Source: Haladaptatus pallidirubidus (GTDB lineage Archaea > Halobacteriota > Halobacteria > Halobacteriales > Haladaptataceae). Taken from it: a stretch of 64,000 nt of DNA. The DNA lies in NCBI RefSeq assembly GCF_020700235.1, contig NZ_CP085302.1, forward strand, positions 310,001-374,000. The letters run 5' to 3'. A program made the translations under genes and the position numbers. Below, in pieces: positions 1-10,001 of this stretch (positions are counted from its first letter, which is position 1; each line of letters starts with the position of its first letter). The notes under the pieces are model-generated. The model saw nothing but the letters and a program-made list of their open reading frames with translations, made no database searches and was not told where the DNA came from.

Positions 1-516
1 CGATTCCAGCATCTCCATCCGACGCTCGAAAACGATGGAACGTGGCGTGTCGAAGCGTTCACTCTCCCTGACCCTGGCATCTACCGTGCATTTCTCGATC
101 TGATGATCGACGGTCGACCGATAACACTTGGATTCGATATCTTCGCTCCAGGACCACTAGAAGTCGCGGCGCGCCCGGAAACCGCGCGCCACGCAACGAC
201 CGCTGAATACCATGTCGAACTCTCGTCTGACGAGGTTTCAGCTGGTGAAACTACAGAGCTAACATTCGAAATACGCCGTAATGGCGACCACGTTTCACGG
301 CTGGATTCGTATTTAGGTGCACTCGGCCATCTCGTCGCCCTTCGAGAAGGTGACCTCGCCTATCTGCATGTCCACCCCGAAGAGACAAGTCCAGACAGCG
401 GCCGTGTCAAATTTGGTGCTAAATTCCCGACTCCTGGGAGGTACCGCCTGTTCCTTCAATCAAAACCCGAGGGAACCCTCATTATAACCCAACATGATGT
501 CCGTATCGATAACTGA
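1..516 (+). CDS. C-terminal part of a conserved protein of unknown function (5' end outside window)
   Basis: The frame is open from base 1 and stops at 514-516, so the start lies upstream of the window. The 171 visible residues contain two similar beta-rich segments, each ending in a Pro/Asp-Pro-Gly-x-Tyr-Arg-x-Phe-Leu pattern (near residues 24-33 and 147-155), as in a repeated Ig-like or beta-sandwich unit. A His-x-His pair (LHVHPEE) near residue 125 and a His-Leu-His near the start could bind metal. I recall similar proteins in archaea and actinobacteria, some near copper-handling genes, but assign no function. Confidence 0.7.
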   Translation, partial: RFQHLHPTLENDGTWRVEAFTLPDPGIYRAFLDLMIDGRPITLGFDIFAPGPLEVAARPETARHATTAEYHVELSSDEVSAGETTELTFEIRRNGDHVSRLDSYLGALGHLVALREGDLAYLHVHPEETSPDSGRVKFGAKFPTPGRYRLFLQSKPEGTLIITQHDVRIDN

Positions 517-820
517 CAGCGATCATTCTGTTACGACTTCTAGATCAGAAGATTCGTCGTCAGATGGAGATGGAAGTTCGGCTCCGATTCAGGGTTCGGG
601 CGATTACGAGTCGAGTGCAGACGACGAGCAAAGCTGCTGTTTGGTTTCATTCTTTTTTCAGCGGATTTGGAGAGTAGTGTTCGCGCATCGTTTCGTGGGA
701 TACCCCCGTCTCCTGTGCACTTCCGCTTAGGGCTAAATGGGGAAGTGATCCACACACCACCACGTCCAGTGTAAAACCTCACTTGAAGGCCTATAAACGT
801 TGAATTCGACTGTTTTGAAA

Positions 821-837
821 AACATACATTGTATGTT
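821..837. promoter_or_regulatory. 17-bp palindrome in an otherwise empty 530-bp gap
   Basis: AACATAC-ATT-GTATGTT is a perfect 7-bp inverted repeat with a 3-nt centre. It lies in the gap 517-1050, where I find no coding pattern and no RNA gene. It could be an operator, but no intact gene starts near it, so its target is unknown. Confidence 0.3.
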
Positions 838-1050
838 GCTATATTAAATTCTTGGTTTCGAAGATGAGACTACGCAGGCAATAGCAACCCCAGAATGCAC
901 GATTTGGGACAATCCATCCCTCTACAAGCGTCTCAAACTGAACCACAGACGCCGTCTCTAGTCATATTTCTAATGATTGGACGAATTAACGATGATTCGA
1001 ACCAGAGCTGCCGCTGCTCACCCAGCGTTCATTGCCTTGAAACAGGGTTC

Positions 1051-1278
1051 CTAGCCGATTCCAGTCCGCTTTAGCAGCGTGAGCACCGTATTCGCCGTCA
1101 CAACAGGTGACCGCTTGTACTCGCTAGTCAACTCGACCTGGACGAGTAAATCGACTGCACGACAGATCGAGTACAAGCGGCATGCGAATGCGAAGTAGTA
1201 GAATCGTAAAACGAAGTTCTTCGAGGTTGTGGCGGCCATGAGCCGCTTGATCGCTTTGTAGCCACTTTCGTATTGTGT
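1051..1278 (-). pseudogene. C-terminal relic of a DDE transposase (IS4-like)
   Basis: The minus strand encodes about 75 residues with the pattern YESGYKAIKRLMA followed by TTSKNFVLRFYYFAFACRLY. This matches the region around the catalytic Glu and the C-terminal helices of haloarchaeal IS4-type transposases (ENGYKSIK.., then a helix ending LLYNIWR). The rest of the transposase and any element ends are missing. It abuts the duplicated segment at 1307. Confidence 0.6.
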
Positions 1279-1306
1279 TCATCATATCTAAATCCGCGCC
1301 ACCATT

Positions 1307-1480
1307 CATTTCTAAGCTCGATGTCATTCCAGCTTACGCACCCTGTTACCAGTAGCGATCAACAGTCCAATGGCGACCAGTGCAAAAATCACGTTACCAA
1401 TCCACGCAAGCGTATCCTGTGGTCGAATAAGGGACGTCAGTACAAAACCAGCGAAGATATAAGTCGGCAGTGTCCCCGCC
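1307..1480. repeat. Segmental duplication, copy 1 (original, inside a membrane-protein gene)
   Basis: These 174 bp recur at 10002-10175 in the same orientation with one mismatch (A/G near 1392). Copy 1 contains the last about 50 codons of the membrane-protein gene 1324-2586 plus 17 bp beyond its stop. The near identity means the duplication is recent. Confidence 0.95.
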
Positions 1481-2586
1481 ACTAGCGCGAACTCGTGGCG
1501 GACGCTCCACTCTCGCCGCCTTGAGAGACGGAAAAGGACCAGTGCTCCCGCGAGGAGAAATACAGCACCGAATAGCACTCCGGCCCAGCTCTCCGGTCGC
1601 AGGAAGAACGCGTTTATCCAAACGAACGTGCCCGTGCCCAAGATCCATGGCTTCGGCACCCATCCATCGGCATCCTTCGGGCGTTTCTCGAAAAAGAACG
1701 CGGTGACGATAAGCGCGAGCGCCACAGTTCCAGCGCCGATCATCTGTGCGGGTGTTGCCAGGAATTCCTCAGTAACCTGTAGGTCTTGGAAAATGATCCA
1801 ACAACCCAGGAGATATAAGAGGCCAGTTAGAGCCAGGCCGACGTTGCCTAGCCACGGCGTCGTCCTTCTTCTCGGTGTCAACATCTCTACAATAGCTATC
1901 GGGATACTGATACTCCAGATCGCATGGCCGACGATAAAGGCCATCGCGTTGTAGGCACTGATGCCGAGACTCGGGATGGGCGTGACACCCAATGATGGTA
2001 CGTCAGTAAAAGTTTGATTGAAGAGCGACTGGTCAACCAGGCCTGCCTCGATCACGCCGTACGCTACGCCCAGCAGCACTATCGTCGGCCATCCGCGACT
2101 GGTTCGGCGCGTTACCTCCCGGATCAATAGCGCACCGCCGCCATAGAGGGGCACCAGAAATGGGAGGGCAACGAGTATGCCGAGTGGGATGTTGCCGAGC
2201 AGATACTCCCCGACCCACGGCGCGAGAACGAGCAAACCGAGAACTGGTGCGATGCGTTTCGTGCTCTGCCGGAGCGCCTTATATATGAACAATGGTCGTA
2301 TTTTTCCTGCACCAGTGCGTTTCGCCCGATGAATCGCTTGGAGGTTCTTGATCGCCGAAGTGACGAGTAGCCCCCCAAGTACTATTCGGACGAGTACTAC
2401 TATCCAAGCGACGGTCAGTGCTGCTGGTACCCCGATTTTTTCGAGCGTTTCTATTCCACGCTGACTCGGACCGAATGGCGGAGTGAATACCCCCCAGACT
2501 GCGAGGAGAAGAAATCCTCCAATCAGGAACTTGATGAGGCCGTTGATAACCTGTTTTCCCCATGCCGATTGATTTCTGCACTCCAT
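1324..2586 (-). CDS. Polytopic membrane protein of unknown function
   Basis: The 420-residue protein has about ten to twelve hydrophobic segments spread over its length, with short charged loops and no soluble domain. I recognise no transporter signature or catalytic motif. The ATG at 2586 gives a short cytoplasmic N-terminus before the first helix. It is divergently arranged with the TetR-family regulator at 2784, and the 197-bp gap holds a perfect 8-bp inverted repeat, so it is a likely regulatory target of that TetR protein. Its 3' end is duplicated at 10002-10175. Confidence 0.8.
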   Translation of the reverse strand: MECRNQSAWGKQVINGLIKFLIGGFLLLAVWGVFTPPFGPSQRGIETLEKIGVPAALTVAWIVVLVRIVLGGLLVTSAIKNLQAIHRAKRTGAGKIRPLFIYKALRQSTKRIAPVLGLLVLAPWVGEYLLGNIPLGILVALPFLVPLYGGGALLIREVTRRTSRGWPTIVLLGVAYGVIEAGLVDQSLFNQTFTDVPSLGVTPIPSLGISAYNAMAFIVGHAIWSISIPIAIVEMLTPRRRTTPWLGNVGLALTGLLYLLGCWIIFQDLQVTEEFLATPAQMIGAGTVALALIVTAFFFEKRPKDADGWVPKPWILGTGTFVWINAFFLRPESWAGVLFGAVFLLAGALVLFRLSRRREWSVRHEFALVAGTLPTYIFAGFVLTSLIRPQDTLAWIGNVIFALVAIGLLIATGNRVRKLE

Positions 2587-2634
2587 CTGGAGGTGATTCA
2601 GTCATACATTACCCAGATTGTGTTTTGGCATGTA

Positions 2635-2652
2635 GTTTTCCATTTGGAAAAC
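2635..2652. promoter_or_regulatory. Candidate TetR operator between divergent genes
   Basis: GTTTTCCA-TT-TGGAAAAC is a perfect 8-bp inverted repeat. It lies 49 bp from the start of the membrane-protein gene (2586) and 132 bp from the start of the TetR gene (2784). Size and position fit a dimeric TetR operator controlling one or both genes; that link is inferred. Confidence 0.5.
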
Positions 2653-2783
2653 ACCGTTCATGGCGGCATATTCAACTAGAATCTATTATATACTGGATGA
2701 AAATTAGCCAATATATTCGCTTCCGAGGAAACACGAACTACTCAATAGGAATCGACTCTTAGGTAGGAACAATCGGATACACG

Positions 2784-3395
2784 ATGACAGCCCACCCTCC
2801 TGAATCGATTCCAGAAGAAACCTACGTAGACCTCGTTCAGGCGACGCTTGCTGCGTTAGCGAAGAAGGGATATGCGAATCTCCGAGTCCGTGACATCGAC
2901 GCCGAATCGAACAAGAGTCGGCAACTCATCAATCACTATTTCAGCGGTAAGGATGAGCTGGTTACGGAGACGCTATCAGTTCTTATCGAAGCCGTCAAAG
3001 AAGAGTTGGACAGTACCAGCAACGGCGACCCAACAAAAAAACTGAACGAGGAAATCGACCGTGCATTACTCGGGACTGGAGAGGAGGATGAAGAGTTTTG
3101 GACCACCACAGCTGCGCTCTACGAACTACAGTCGCAAGCGCAGCACAACCCGCACCACCGAGAGATGTTCAACGAGTTCCTTGACTTGCAGGTTAATCAC
3201 TTCAGTACGATAATACAAGAAGGGATCGACCAGGGAGTGTTCAATGAAGTTGACTCGTATCGGATGGCGAACGCAATAGATGACCTCATCGTCGGTGCGA
3301 CAGTCAAAAAAATCCATCTCGGTCGGGACGATGCTCCTCTCGAAACACGAGAGATGATTGACGAACTCGTTATGTCGGAACTGAATCCGAAATAG
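2784..3395 (+). CDS. TetR/AcrR-family transcriptional regulator
   Basis: This 203-residue protein has an N-terminal helix-turn-helix (about residues 14-55; KKGYANLRVRDIDAESN then LINHYFSGKDEL) typical of TetR proteins. An all-helical ligand-binding and dimerisation part follows. The length is normal for the family. It is divergent from a polytopic membrane protein, an arrangement typical of efflux or transport genes controlled by their local TetR repressor. The ligand cannot be predicted. Confidence 0.9.
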   Translation: MTAHPPESIPEETYVDLVQATLAALAKKGYANLRVRDIDAESNKSRQLINHYFSGKDELVTETLSVLIEAVKEELDSTSNGDPTKKLNEEIDRALLGTGEEDEEFWTTTAALYELQSQAQHNPHHREMFNEFLDLQVNHFSTIIQEGIDQGVFNEVDSYRMANAIDDLIVGATVKKIHLGRDDAPLETREMIDELVMSELNPK

Positions 3396-3618
3396 TGGAC
3401 GTCGTACACTGAAACACCTGCCGGTGAAGGGGTCGTCTTCAGTGATGTCGATCGCGACGATCCCTGCTCTGTCTCCGCAACTTCGTTCAGCAGCCTGTCG
3501 ATAGTATGTCGATACATATCACGGATCTCCATGATAGTAAGGTTACGAATCTGGTCACGATGAGCGTGGCCTAACGGCGTCCGGTCTCGAGTCGACTGTT
3601 TAGTGCTGATTCGAACAC

Positions 3619-3873
3619 TTGCCGAACGCAGAACCGTTCGACGAACTGACTCCGAGTCAATTGGTCTTCCTCATTCTCGATATCGACATGACCGTTGGAA
3701 GCAGTGTACCGATCGGCCTCCACGCTGCGAAGATGCTTCAACGGGCGCAATGCAGAACGATCGTTCTCAATGGAGGCGACCCCGAGTATATTCTTACTGC
3801 AGTCCGAACTGATGAGTTTGATGGGACGAAAATCATCCCGGATCAAGAGAACGATCCCCCACCATGGACATGA
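3619..3873 (+). pseudogene. C-terminal relic resembling archaeal UMP kinase (PyrH)
   Basis: The 84-codon open stretch has the pattern FDELTPSQLV, then GSSVPIGLHAAKML, then VLNGGDPEYILTAV and DGTKIIP. This parallels the C-terminal third of haloarchaeal UMP kinases (DELTP..., GSSAPVDLLAAKVIERSG, VLDGTDPE, DGT.I.P). The nucleotide-binding N-terminal two thirds is absent and the frame begins at a TTG just after stops at 3601 and 3607. I read it as a gene fragment. The assignment rests on motif resemblance only. Confidence 0.45.
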
Positions 3874-3908
3874 AGGGAAGTTATTCCAGTGGAGCACCAA
3901 CTACAAGC

Positions 3909-4148
3909 ATGTCCCACTATGAAGCGTCTTTCGAGATAGACTCGAAGACCGATTCGTACGCCGCTCGACGCATTCTGGAGCGGGTATATGATACGATTCG
4001 AGAAGAATCGCAGAATGTTCGAGAAAGGACGGACGACGCCGATGAACTCATGCGAGAGTTCCAGGTGCTTCGAGACGCAGCGAAGCGGCCCACGCCAGGA
4101 CGGCTGACCATCACCTACGAACAATACGACGGCGAATTCGAGGACTGA
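3909..4148 (+). CDS. Small acidic helical protein, unknown function
   Basis: About 79 residues from the ATG at 3909 (frame opens at 3864). Sequence such as AARRILERVYDTIREESQNV suggests a helical N-terminal two thirds, and the end (LTITYEQYDGEFED) is strongly acidic. No known domain is recognised. It sits between a PyrH relic and the CNNM-type pseudogene. I chose the internal start because the first 15 residues look like noncoding sequence. Confidence 0.55.
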   Translation: MSHYEASFEIDSKTDSYAARRILERVYDTIREESQNVRERTDDADELMREFQVLRDAAKRPTPGRLTITYEQYDGEFED

Positions 4149-4300
4149 GATCGCGAACTGCCTGCGGCAATCGGTCCGTCTCACTGTTGGATGCCTGCGT
4201 GTAGACATGTCGTGCTGACAGGACGAACACGGCCGATGCTCATCCGCTGCCTTTACTGGATGTCCACCTCCTACAAGTGTCCACACGTCCGTAATTGACT

Positions 4301-5637
4301 ATGGTAGATCTGATTTCCCTGGGCGGACTGCTTCTCGCCTTCTTCCTCGTCGTCATGAACGGGGTCTTCGTAGCTGCGGAGTTCGCGTTCGTCAAAGTCC
4401 GGCCCACGCAGGTGAACGCGCTCGTCGAACGCGGCAAACCGGGGGCAGCACTCGTGCAGACGTCATCCAGAATCTGGATGACTATCTGGCTGTCAGTCAA
4501 CTCGGCATCACGCTCTCCTCGCTTGGTCTCGGCTGGATCGGCGAGCCGGCCGTGGCAGCACTCATCGACCCCGTTCTCGGCCAAGTGCTTCCTGTGGGAG
4601 CGGTCCACCTCGTCGCGTTTGTCATTGGATTCGGCTTCATCACGTTCCTCCACGTGTTGTTCGGCGAACTCGCGCCGAAGACGTTCGCCATTCAGGAGGC
4701 CACGCGTGTCGCGCTCCTCCTCTCCCTGCTCATGAAGTTCTTCTACTACGTGTTCGTGCCCAGCATTATCGTCTTCAACGGAACAGCCAACTACTTCACC
4801 CGCCTCGCCGATGTCTCGCCGGCATCCGAAAGCGAGGAAACACACACCGAAGAGGAGATTCGAATGATCCTTACACGGTCTGAGGAGGCAGGACACATCG
4901 ACGTCGACGAGATCGAGATAATAGAAAGAGTCTTCGAACGCGGGATACGATCGCTCGCGAGGTCATGATTCCGCGCCCGGACGTCGAGACCGTACCCGCC
5001 TCGATGTCGCTCCCGGACCTCCGGTCGGTTGCCGCGACGGGAATCTACACGCGCTATCTCGTGCTCGACGAGGAGGACCAGTCGCTCGGGTTCGTTCACG
5101 CGAAGGACATCCTGCGAGCGAGTGAAACCGAGACCGACTCGGACGATCCGATCACCGCGCGTGACCTCGCCCGAGCAGTCCTTACGGTCCCGGAAACGCG
5201 TCAGATCGACGCGATTCTCGCCGATTTTCAGACGCGTGGGGAAGGTCAAATGGCCGTCGTCGTCGACGAGTGGGGCGTCTTCGAGGGCATTGTGACCATC
5301 GAGGATATCCTCGAAGAGATCGTGGGCGATATCCAAGATGAATTCGATACCGCTGCGCAGGAGCCGTCCATCGAGAAGCGAGACGACGGAGCGTACGTCG
5401 TCGATGGAAGGGTCCCTATTCAGGACGTGAACGATCGGCTCGACACTTGGTTCGAGAGCGATGACGTCGAGACGATGGGTGGACTAGTCTTTAGTCGCCT
5501 CGGCAGAGTTCCTTCAATGGGCGATCAGATTGATGCGAACGGGTACGTCCTTCAGGTCGAGGCTGTCTGATGACACCCGAATCGAACAGCTCGTGATTCG
5601 AGCGGCACAGGCAGTACGGGAGACGGACGACGAGTAG
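4301..5637 (+). pseudogene. CNNM/CorC-type (DUF21-CBS-CorC_HlyC) membrane transporter, three frameshifts
   Basis: Read across three frames this is a complete protein of about 445 residues. It has a DUF21 membrane domain (4301-4810, with GVFVAAEFAFVKVR and HVLFGELAPKTFAIQ), two CBS motifs (4970-5330) and a CorC_HlyC domain (5375-5560). The reading frame breaks near 4458 (one base missing before GTCATCCAG), near 4935 (one G missing in a G run) and at 5567 (one extra T, creating the early TGA). All are single-base events, two in or next to G runs. This family transports or senses divalent cations. Either the gene is dead or these are assembly errors. Confidence 0.8.
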
Positions 5638-5755
5638 GGAAAACCACCCACACCCTCCCAGCAGTCTCCGGCTCCCGCGAAACGGACATCTGAAAGAGAT
5701 GCAGGTGTCTGTGTGGAAAACCAGTCCTTTTCCCTCCGGGGCACCTCCGTTCGGT

Positions 5756-7627
5756 ATGAAGTTCTTTTCAGCATCTCTGTTCGTTCAGGGCTTAGCTTCC
5801 ACGCCCGTAACGGCCGAGATGCTCGTCGTCTTCGCCCTCATTATCCTCGCGCTCGTGCTCTTTGCGACTGAACGGTTTCCAATCGACGTCACCGCCATCT
5901 TGGTGATGGTTCTGTTGATGGTGCTCGAACCGTGGACGCAGATCTCGCCTCGGGAGGGCATCTCCGGGTTCGCGAACCCGGCAACGATCACGGTCCTGGC
6001 GATGCTCATTCTGAGTACGGGTATCAACCGAACTGGCCTCGTCCAGTTGATCGGCCGGAAGATGGCTGCCTTCGCCGGGACCGACCGACGCAAGCAACTC
6101 GCCGCGACGGTCGGGGTCACTGGCCCAGTCTCGGGATTCATCAATAACACGCCGGTCGTCGCGATTCTGGTTCCCGTAATCGCCGATCTCGCACACGAAG
6201 GGAAAACGTCGCCGTCGAAGCTACTGATGCCGCTATCGTTCGCATCGATGCTCGGGGGGACGCTCACACTCATCGGGACATCGACGAACATCCTCGCGAG
6301 TGATATCGCGGCCCAGCTCGGTGCGGAGTCGCCCGGGCTCGGATTACATGCATTTGGAATGTTCGAGTTCACCAAACTCGGTGTCATCGTCTTCGCCGTC
6401 GGTGCCCTCTATCTCATGACGATCGGCGTTCGACTCCTTCCCAAACGGATTCCGGCTGACGAGGACCTCGTCGAGGAGTACGCTCTCCAGGAGTACCTCG
6501 CTGACGTCGTCGTCCCGGCGAACTCACCACTGATCGGCCAGACTGTCCGGGAGGCGCTCGGCGACGACGACCTGGATATCGACGTGTTACAGCTGATTCG
6601 CTACGGCGAGCAGTTCGACGAACCGCTCGCTCGAAAAGAGATCCACGAAAACGATACGCTCCGACTCAGGACGAACCGAGAGACACTCGAGTACATCATA
6701 GATGCGGAAGGGCTCACACTATCAGGCGGTCCGCGAACCGAGGACGACCTGCATCCGGAGGAGGAAGAACCTGTGCTCGTCGAAGTCGTCATCCCGTCGG
6801 GATCGTTTCTCGTTGGCGAAACGCTGGCGAGTTCATCGTTTCGACAGCGCTACGACGCGAACGTTCTGGCCTTTCGCACCCGTGGAGACATCGTCCGGGA
6901 TCGGTTCGAGGACATCCGTATTCGCGTCGGCGACACGTTCTTGGTTCAGGCACCGCCTGATAGCCTTACGCGACTCGTCGAGAACGAGGATTTCATTGTC
7001 GCCCACGAGTTCGACGAGGTGACCTACCGAACCGAAAAGATCCCGTTCGCGGTTGGAATCATTGCCAGCGTGGTCGCACTGCCGGCACTGAACATTCTCC
7101 CGATCGTCGTCTCAGCACTTGCCGGCGTCGTGGCAATGATCTTCACCGGCGTCCTCAAGCCGACAGAACTCTATTCATCCGTCGAATGGAACGTGATCTT
7201 CCTCCTCGCCGGCGTCATCCCGCTTGGTATCGCCCTGCAACAGACGGGGGCTGCGGCGCTGCTCGGCGATGCCGTTGCTTCCACGGGGGAGTTCTTGCCC
7301 GTAATCGGTGTCCTGTGGGTCTTCTACCTCGCGACCGGGCTGTTGACGAGCGTCATCAGCAACAACGCGAGTGTCGTGTTAATGATTCCGGTGGCTGCCA
7401 ACACCGCCCAGTCGATCGGGGCGAACGCGTTCGCGTTCGTCCTGGCGGTCACATTCGCAGCCTCGACGGCGTTCATGACGCCGGTGGGATACCAGACAAA
7501 TCTCTTCGTCTACGGGCCCGGTGGGTACACGTTTTCTGACTTCCTTCGGGTCGGCGCGCCGTTGCAGTTCCTCCTGTCGATCGTCACTGTCCTCGGGATC
7601 GCGTTCTTCTGGGGCGTCCGTGTATGA
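5756..7627 (+). CDS. SLC13-type permease with two TrkA-C (RCK-C) domains
   Basis: 623 residues from the ATG at 5756 (an in-frame ATG at 5699 would add 19 unlikely residues). It has two membrane halves (about residues 10-235 and 425-623) joined by two cytosolic TrkA-C domains (about 240-325 and 341-425). The half-site loop GFINNTPVVAILVPV and the matching later SVISNNASVVLMIPVAANT are the paired Asn-rich signatures of this ion-transporter superfamily. It probably moves an anion or dicarboxylate coupled to sodium or protons, with the TrkA-C domains as regulators. The substrate is not determinable. It belongs to a transport/stress group (CNNM, APC, UspA). Confidence 0.85.
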   Translation: MKFFSASLFVQGLASTPVTAEMLVVFALIILALVLFATERFPIDVTAILVMVLLMVLEPWTQISPREGISGFANPATITVLAMLILSTGINRTGLVQLIGRKMAAFAGTDRRKQLAATVGVTGPVSGFINNTPVVAILVPVIADLAHEGKTSPSKLLMPLSFASMLGGTLTLIGTSTNILASDIAAQLGAESPGLGLHAFGMFEFTKLGVIVFAVGALYLMTIGVRLLPKRIPADEDLVEEYALQEYLADVVVPANSPLIGQTVREALGDDDLDIDVLQLIRYGEQFDEPLARKEIHENDTLRLRTNRETLEYIIDAEGLTLSGGPRTEDDLHPEEEEPVLVEVVIPSGSFLVGETLASSSFRQRYDANVLAFRTRGDIVRDRFEDIRIRVGDTFLVQAPPDSLTRLVENEDFIVAHEFDEVTYRTEKIPFAVGIIASVVALPALNILPIVVSALAGVVAMIFTGVLKPTELYSSVEWNVIFLLAGVIPLGIALQQTGAAALLGDAVASTGEFLPVIGVLWVFYLATGLLTSVISNNASVVLMIPVAANTAQSIGANAFAFVLAVTFAASTAFMTPVGYQTNLFVYGPGGYTFSDFLRVGAPLQFLLSIVTVLGIAFFWGVRV

Positions 7628-7785
7628 GCTGGGTCCCCGGTTCGAAGACCACTCCCGAGCGCCTAACAGCGAAGCTGCCGTGAACGGCCGGAGGCTTTCG
7701 GGGCAGTCTCACTTCTCGTCTCTCGTCCGTACGGAACCGTCGATCCAGCCTGCGGTTTTATCCGACGACTGTGACAACTGTTCCT

Positions 7786-8898
7786 ATGGCCGATCAGTCA
7801 GTCGACGCCGAACCCGCTGGCCGGAACATCGCTGGTGAGGCTCCCGTCGAAGAGCCGGAAGCTGTCACCGACGACACGACGGTCCACGACGACGTCGAGC
7901 TCGAACGGACCATTGGGCTGGTCGGCGGATTAGCGATCGGGATCGGTACCATGATCGGTGCGGGTATCTTCGTCTTCCCGGGGCTGGCGGCCGCCAACGC
8001 CGGTCTCGCAGCCACCCTCTCGTTCGCGATAGGCGGGTTGATCGCGTTGCTCGTGGCGCTACCGACCTCGGAACTCGCCACGGCGATGCCCCGGAGCGGT
8101 GGCGGCTACTACTTCGTCTCGCGGGGGATGGGGTCAGCCTACGGTGCGATCGTCGGGCTGGGGTTGTGGCTAAGCCTGATGTTCGCCGCCGCGTTCTATC
8201 TCGTCGGGCTCGGTCACTACGCGAGCGCCGTATTCGCCGAACTCGGTGTCGGACTCCCGTTCAGTCCCGTCATCGGGATTGGACTGCTGTTCGGGGCAGC
8301 TCTGACGGCGGTGAGCATCGGCGGCACGGAGAACACCTCGAAGATTCAGAACGTGGTGGTTGGAATCCTCCTCGTGGTGCTCACGGGCTTTCTTTCGTAC
8401 GATGCTCTCGACGCTATGGGCGTGTTCGGAGGTGGAACCGTTCCGGAGCAGTTCTTTTCCAGAGGATACTTTCCGGTGTTGACGACCGCGGTGCTCGTGT
8501 TCACGTCGTATTTGGGGTTCGCCCAGGTCGTGACCGTCGCGGGCGAGATCAAACAGCCGGGTCGATACCTCCCGCTGGCGATGGTCGGCTCGGTCCTGAT
8601 CGTCACCGTCTTCTACGTCGTGACGATCTTTGTCGCGACCAGCGCGTTCGGTGCCGACCGGCTCGGGCAGTTCGGGGAGACGGCAATGGTCGAGGTCGCC
8701 TGTGACTTGCTCGGCTTGCCTGGCGCGGTCGCGATCTTGGGTGCTGGGCTGTTGACGACGTTCTCAAGCGCAAACGCGTCGATTCTCAACGGCAGCACTA
8801 GGACAGTGAGACGCCACCCTCAACCTCATCCATTCTCTTGGCGAACAGGCGTACGGCGTCAGGACCGAAGCGCTGTGACGGAGTGTACAACGATGTGA
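7786..8898 (+). pseudogene. APC-superfamily permease, C-terminally truncated
   Basis: Residues 1 to about 336 are a good APC/cationic-amino-acid-transporter-like core, with GIGTMIGAGIFVFPG in the first helix and GAGLLTTFSSANASIL in TM8. Homology ends near 8795. The next 34 residues (NGSTRTVRRHPQPHP...) are Arg/His-rich, non-membrane and unrelated, then a stop. The last helices are therefore lost by deletion. Many haloarchaeal relatives continue into a UspA-like domain, and a UspA relic lies 640 bp downstream. The ATG at 7786 is preferred over the GTG at 7771. Probably non-functional. Confidence 0.75.
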
Positions 8899-9008
8899 GA
8901 GTCGCCCCGTCACGTGACAGGAACTTCCGGGAGTTCGACACCAGCGCAGACGCGGGGAATCAGGGAATCGTTACCCGACATTATTGTTCTGCTGGTGGAA
9001 CGGTTCGT

Positions 9009-9482
9009 ATGGCACTTGATGTAGAGGTACCGGAACCACCAGACCTCTCGAACCGAGGGATGCCGCGCGAGTTCGAGTTGCAGGAGGAGACGCTCGGATC
9101 AGAGGACTTCTACCGCGAGGATCTCGAAGACCTGCTCCAGGAGGGCGCATGGAAGGAAGGGTTCAACGAATGGGCCGAATACACGGACCTCGACGAAGGG
9201 CAGGTTCGGATCGTCAGCGATCTCGGGCTGTTTCAGGCGTTCGACTTCTACTGGGACCCGACCGAAGACCGGCTTCGCTTCGACGCTCCGACGATACCGG
9301 ATGACTGGTGGGAGCGGGACACGACCGAGCCGCTCGATTCGAGCACGGTTTCGATGATCAACGCCGCGTTACAGGATCTCGGTCGAGCCGTATACGAGAC
9401 GCTGGAGGACTACCTCGAGCGGAACGAGGAAGCCTCCGATTTTGGTTGGGGGAAAGACACGTACAGCAAACGAGGCGAGTGA
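9009..9482 (+). CDS. Conserved haloarchaeal acidic protein, unknown function
   Basis: 157 residues from ATG 9009, very acidic and soluble. Notable stretches are MPREFELQEETLGSEDFYRE and a Trp-rich middle (FDFYWDPTEDRLRFDAP, DDWWERD). It ends FGWGKDTYSKRGE. I know closely similar proteins as conserved hypotheticals in haloarchaea. The in-frame extension upstream to 8838 looks like noncoding sequence from the APC deletion, so I start at 9009. It sits between a truncated permease and a UspA relic. Confidence 0.7.
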   Translation: MALDVEVPEPPDLSNRGMPREFELQEETLGSEDFYREDLEDLLQEGAWKEGFNEWAEYTDLDEGQVRIVSDLGLFQAFDFYWDPTEDRLRFDAPTIPDDWWERDTTEPLDSSTVSMINAALQDLGRAVYETLEDYLERNEEASDFGWGKDTYSKRGE

Positions 9483-9535
9483 CCTCCCACGTGATTAATT
9501 GATGCCGCTAATTGAAGATGCCACTAGAGGAGCCC

Positions 9536-9878
9536 ATGTACGACGATATTCTATCCCGACGGACGGAAGTATCGAGACCGATTAGGGCATCGACATCGCC
9601 GAGATGTACAATGCAACGGTTCACGCCTTCTACGTCGTGGACACGAACACCTACACCTACGAGGACGTTCTGCGGAGCATCGTCGGACTACTCAAGAGAG
9701 CGGGAACACCGCCCTAGACGAGATTGCAGAGATGGCCCGAGAACTCCTCGACTACGTTGACGAGAACGACGTGGACCTCGTCACGCTGGGCGCACATGGT
9801 CGCACGAGCGAGGTCCATCTCGGGAGTACCACTGAACGCGTGATTTGAACGTCTAGGAAACCAACGCTCTCGATCTGA
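9536..9878 (+). pseudogene. Universal stress protein (UspA) relic
   Basis: Across shifted frames the sequence gives MYDDIL-PTDGS-like start, then DIAEMYNATVHAFYVVDTNTYTYEDV, and at the end VDLVTLGAHGRTSEVHLGSTTERVI followed by TPTLSI. This is the start, middle and ATP-binding C-terminal motif (G-x-H-G-R-x9-GS-T-x-R-V) of UspA. Stops and several frame changes interrupt it and an internal part is missing. It fits the neighbourhood of permeases that often pair with UspA proteins. Confidence 0.8.
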
Positions 9879-10001
9879 TGAGGGGGCCCGCGTACTGTTG
9901 TGAACGATCTGCTACATAGAACATCTCAATACACCGCTCCAAATTTCGCTGTCAGATTTCAGTTCCTTGTTTCACCAAATCACATCGGTCGCGTCACCTT
10001 G

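Noticed and set aside
3197..3532. 111-codon minus-strand frame after tetR
   Set aside because: Mostly antisense to tetR; the first 25 residues (EIRDMYRHTIDRLLNEVAE) look coding but cannot be linked to any family.
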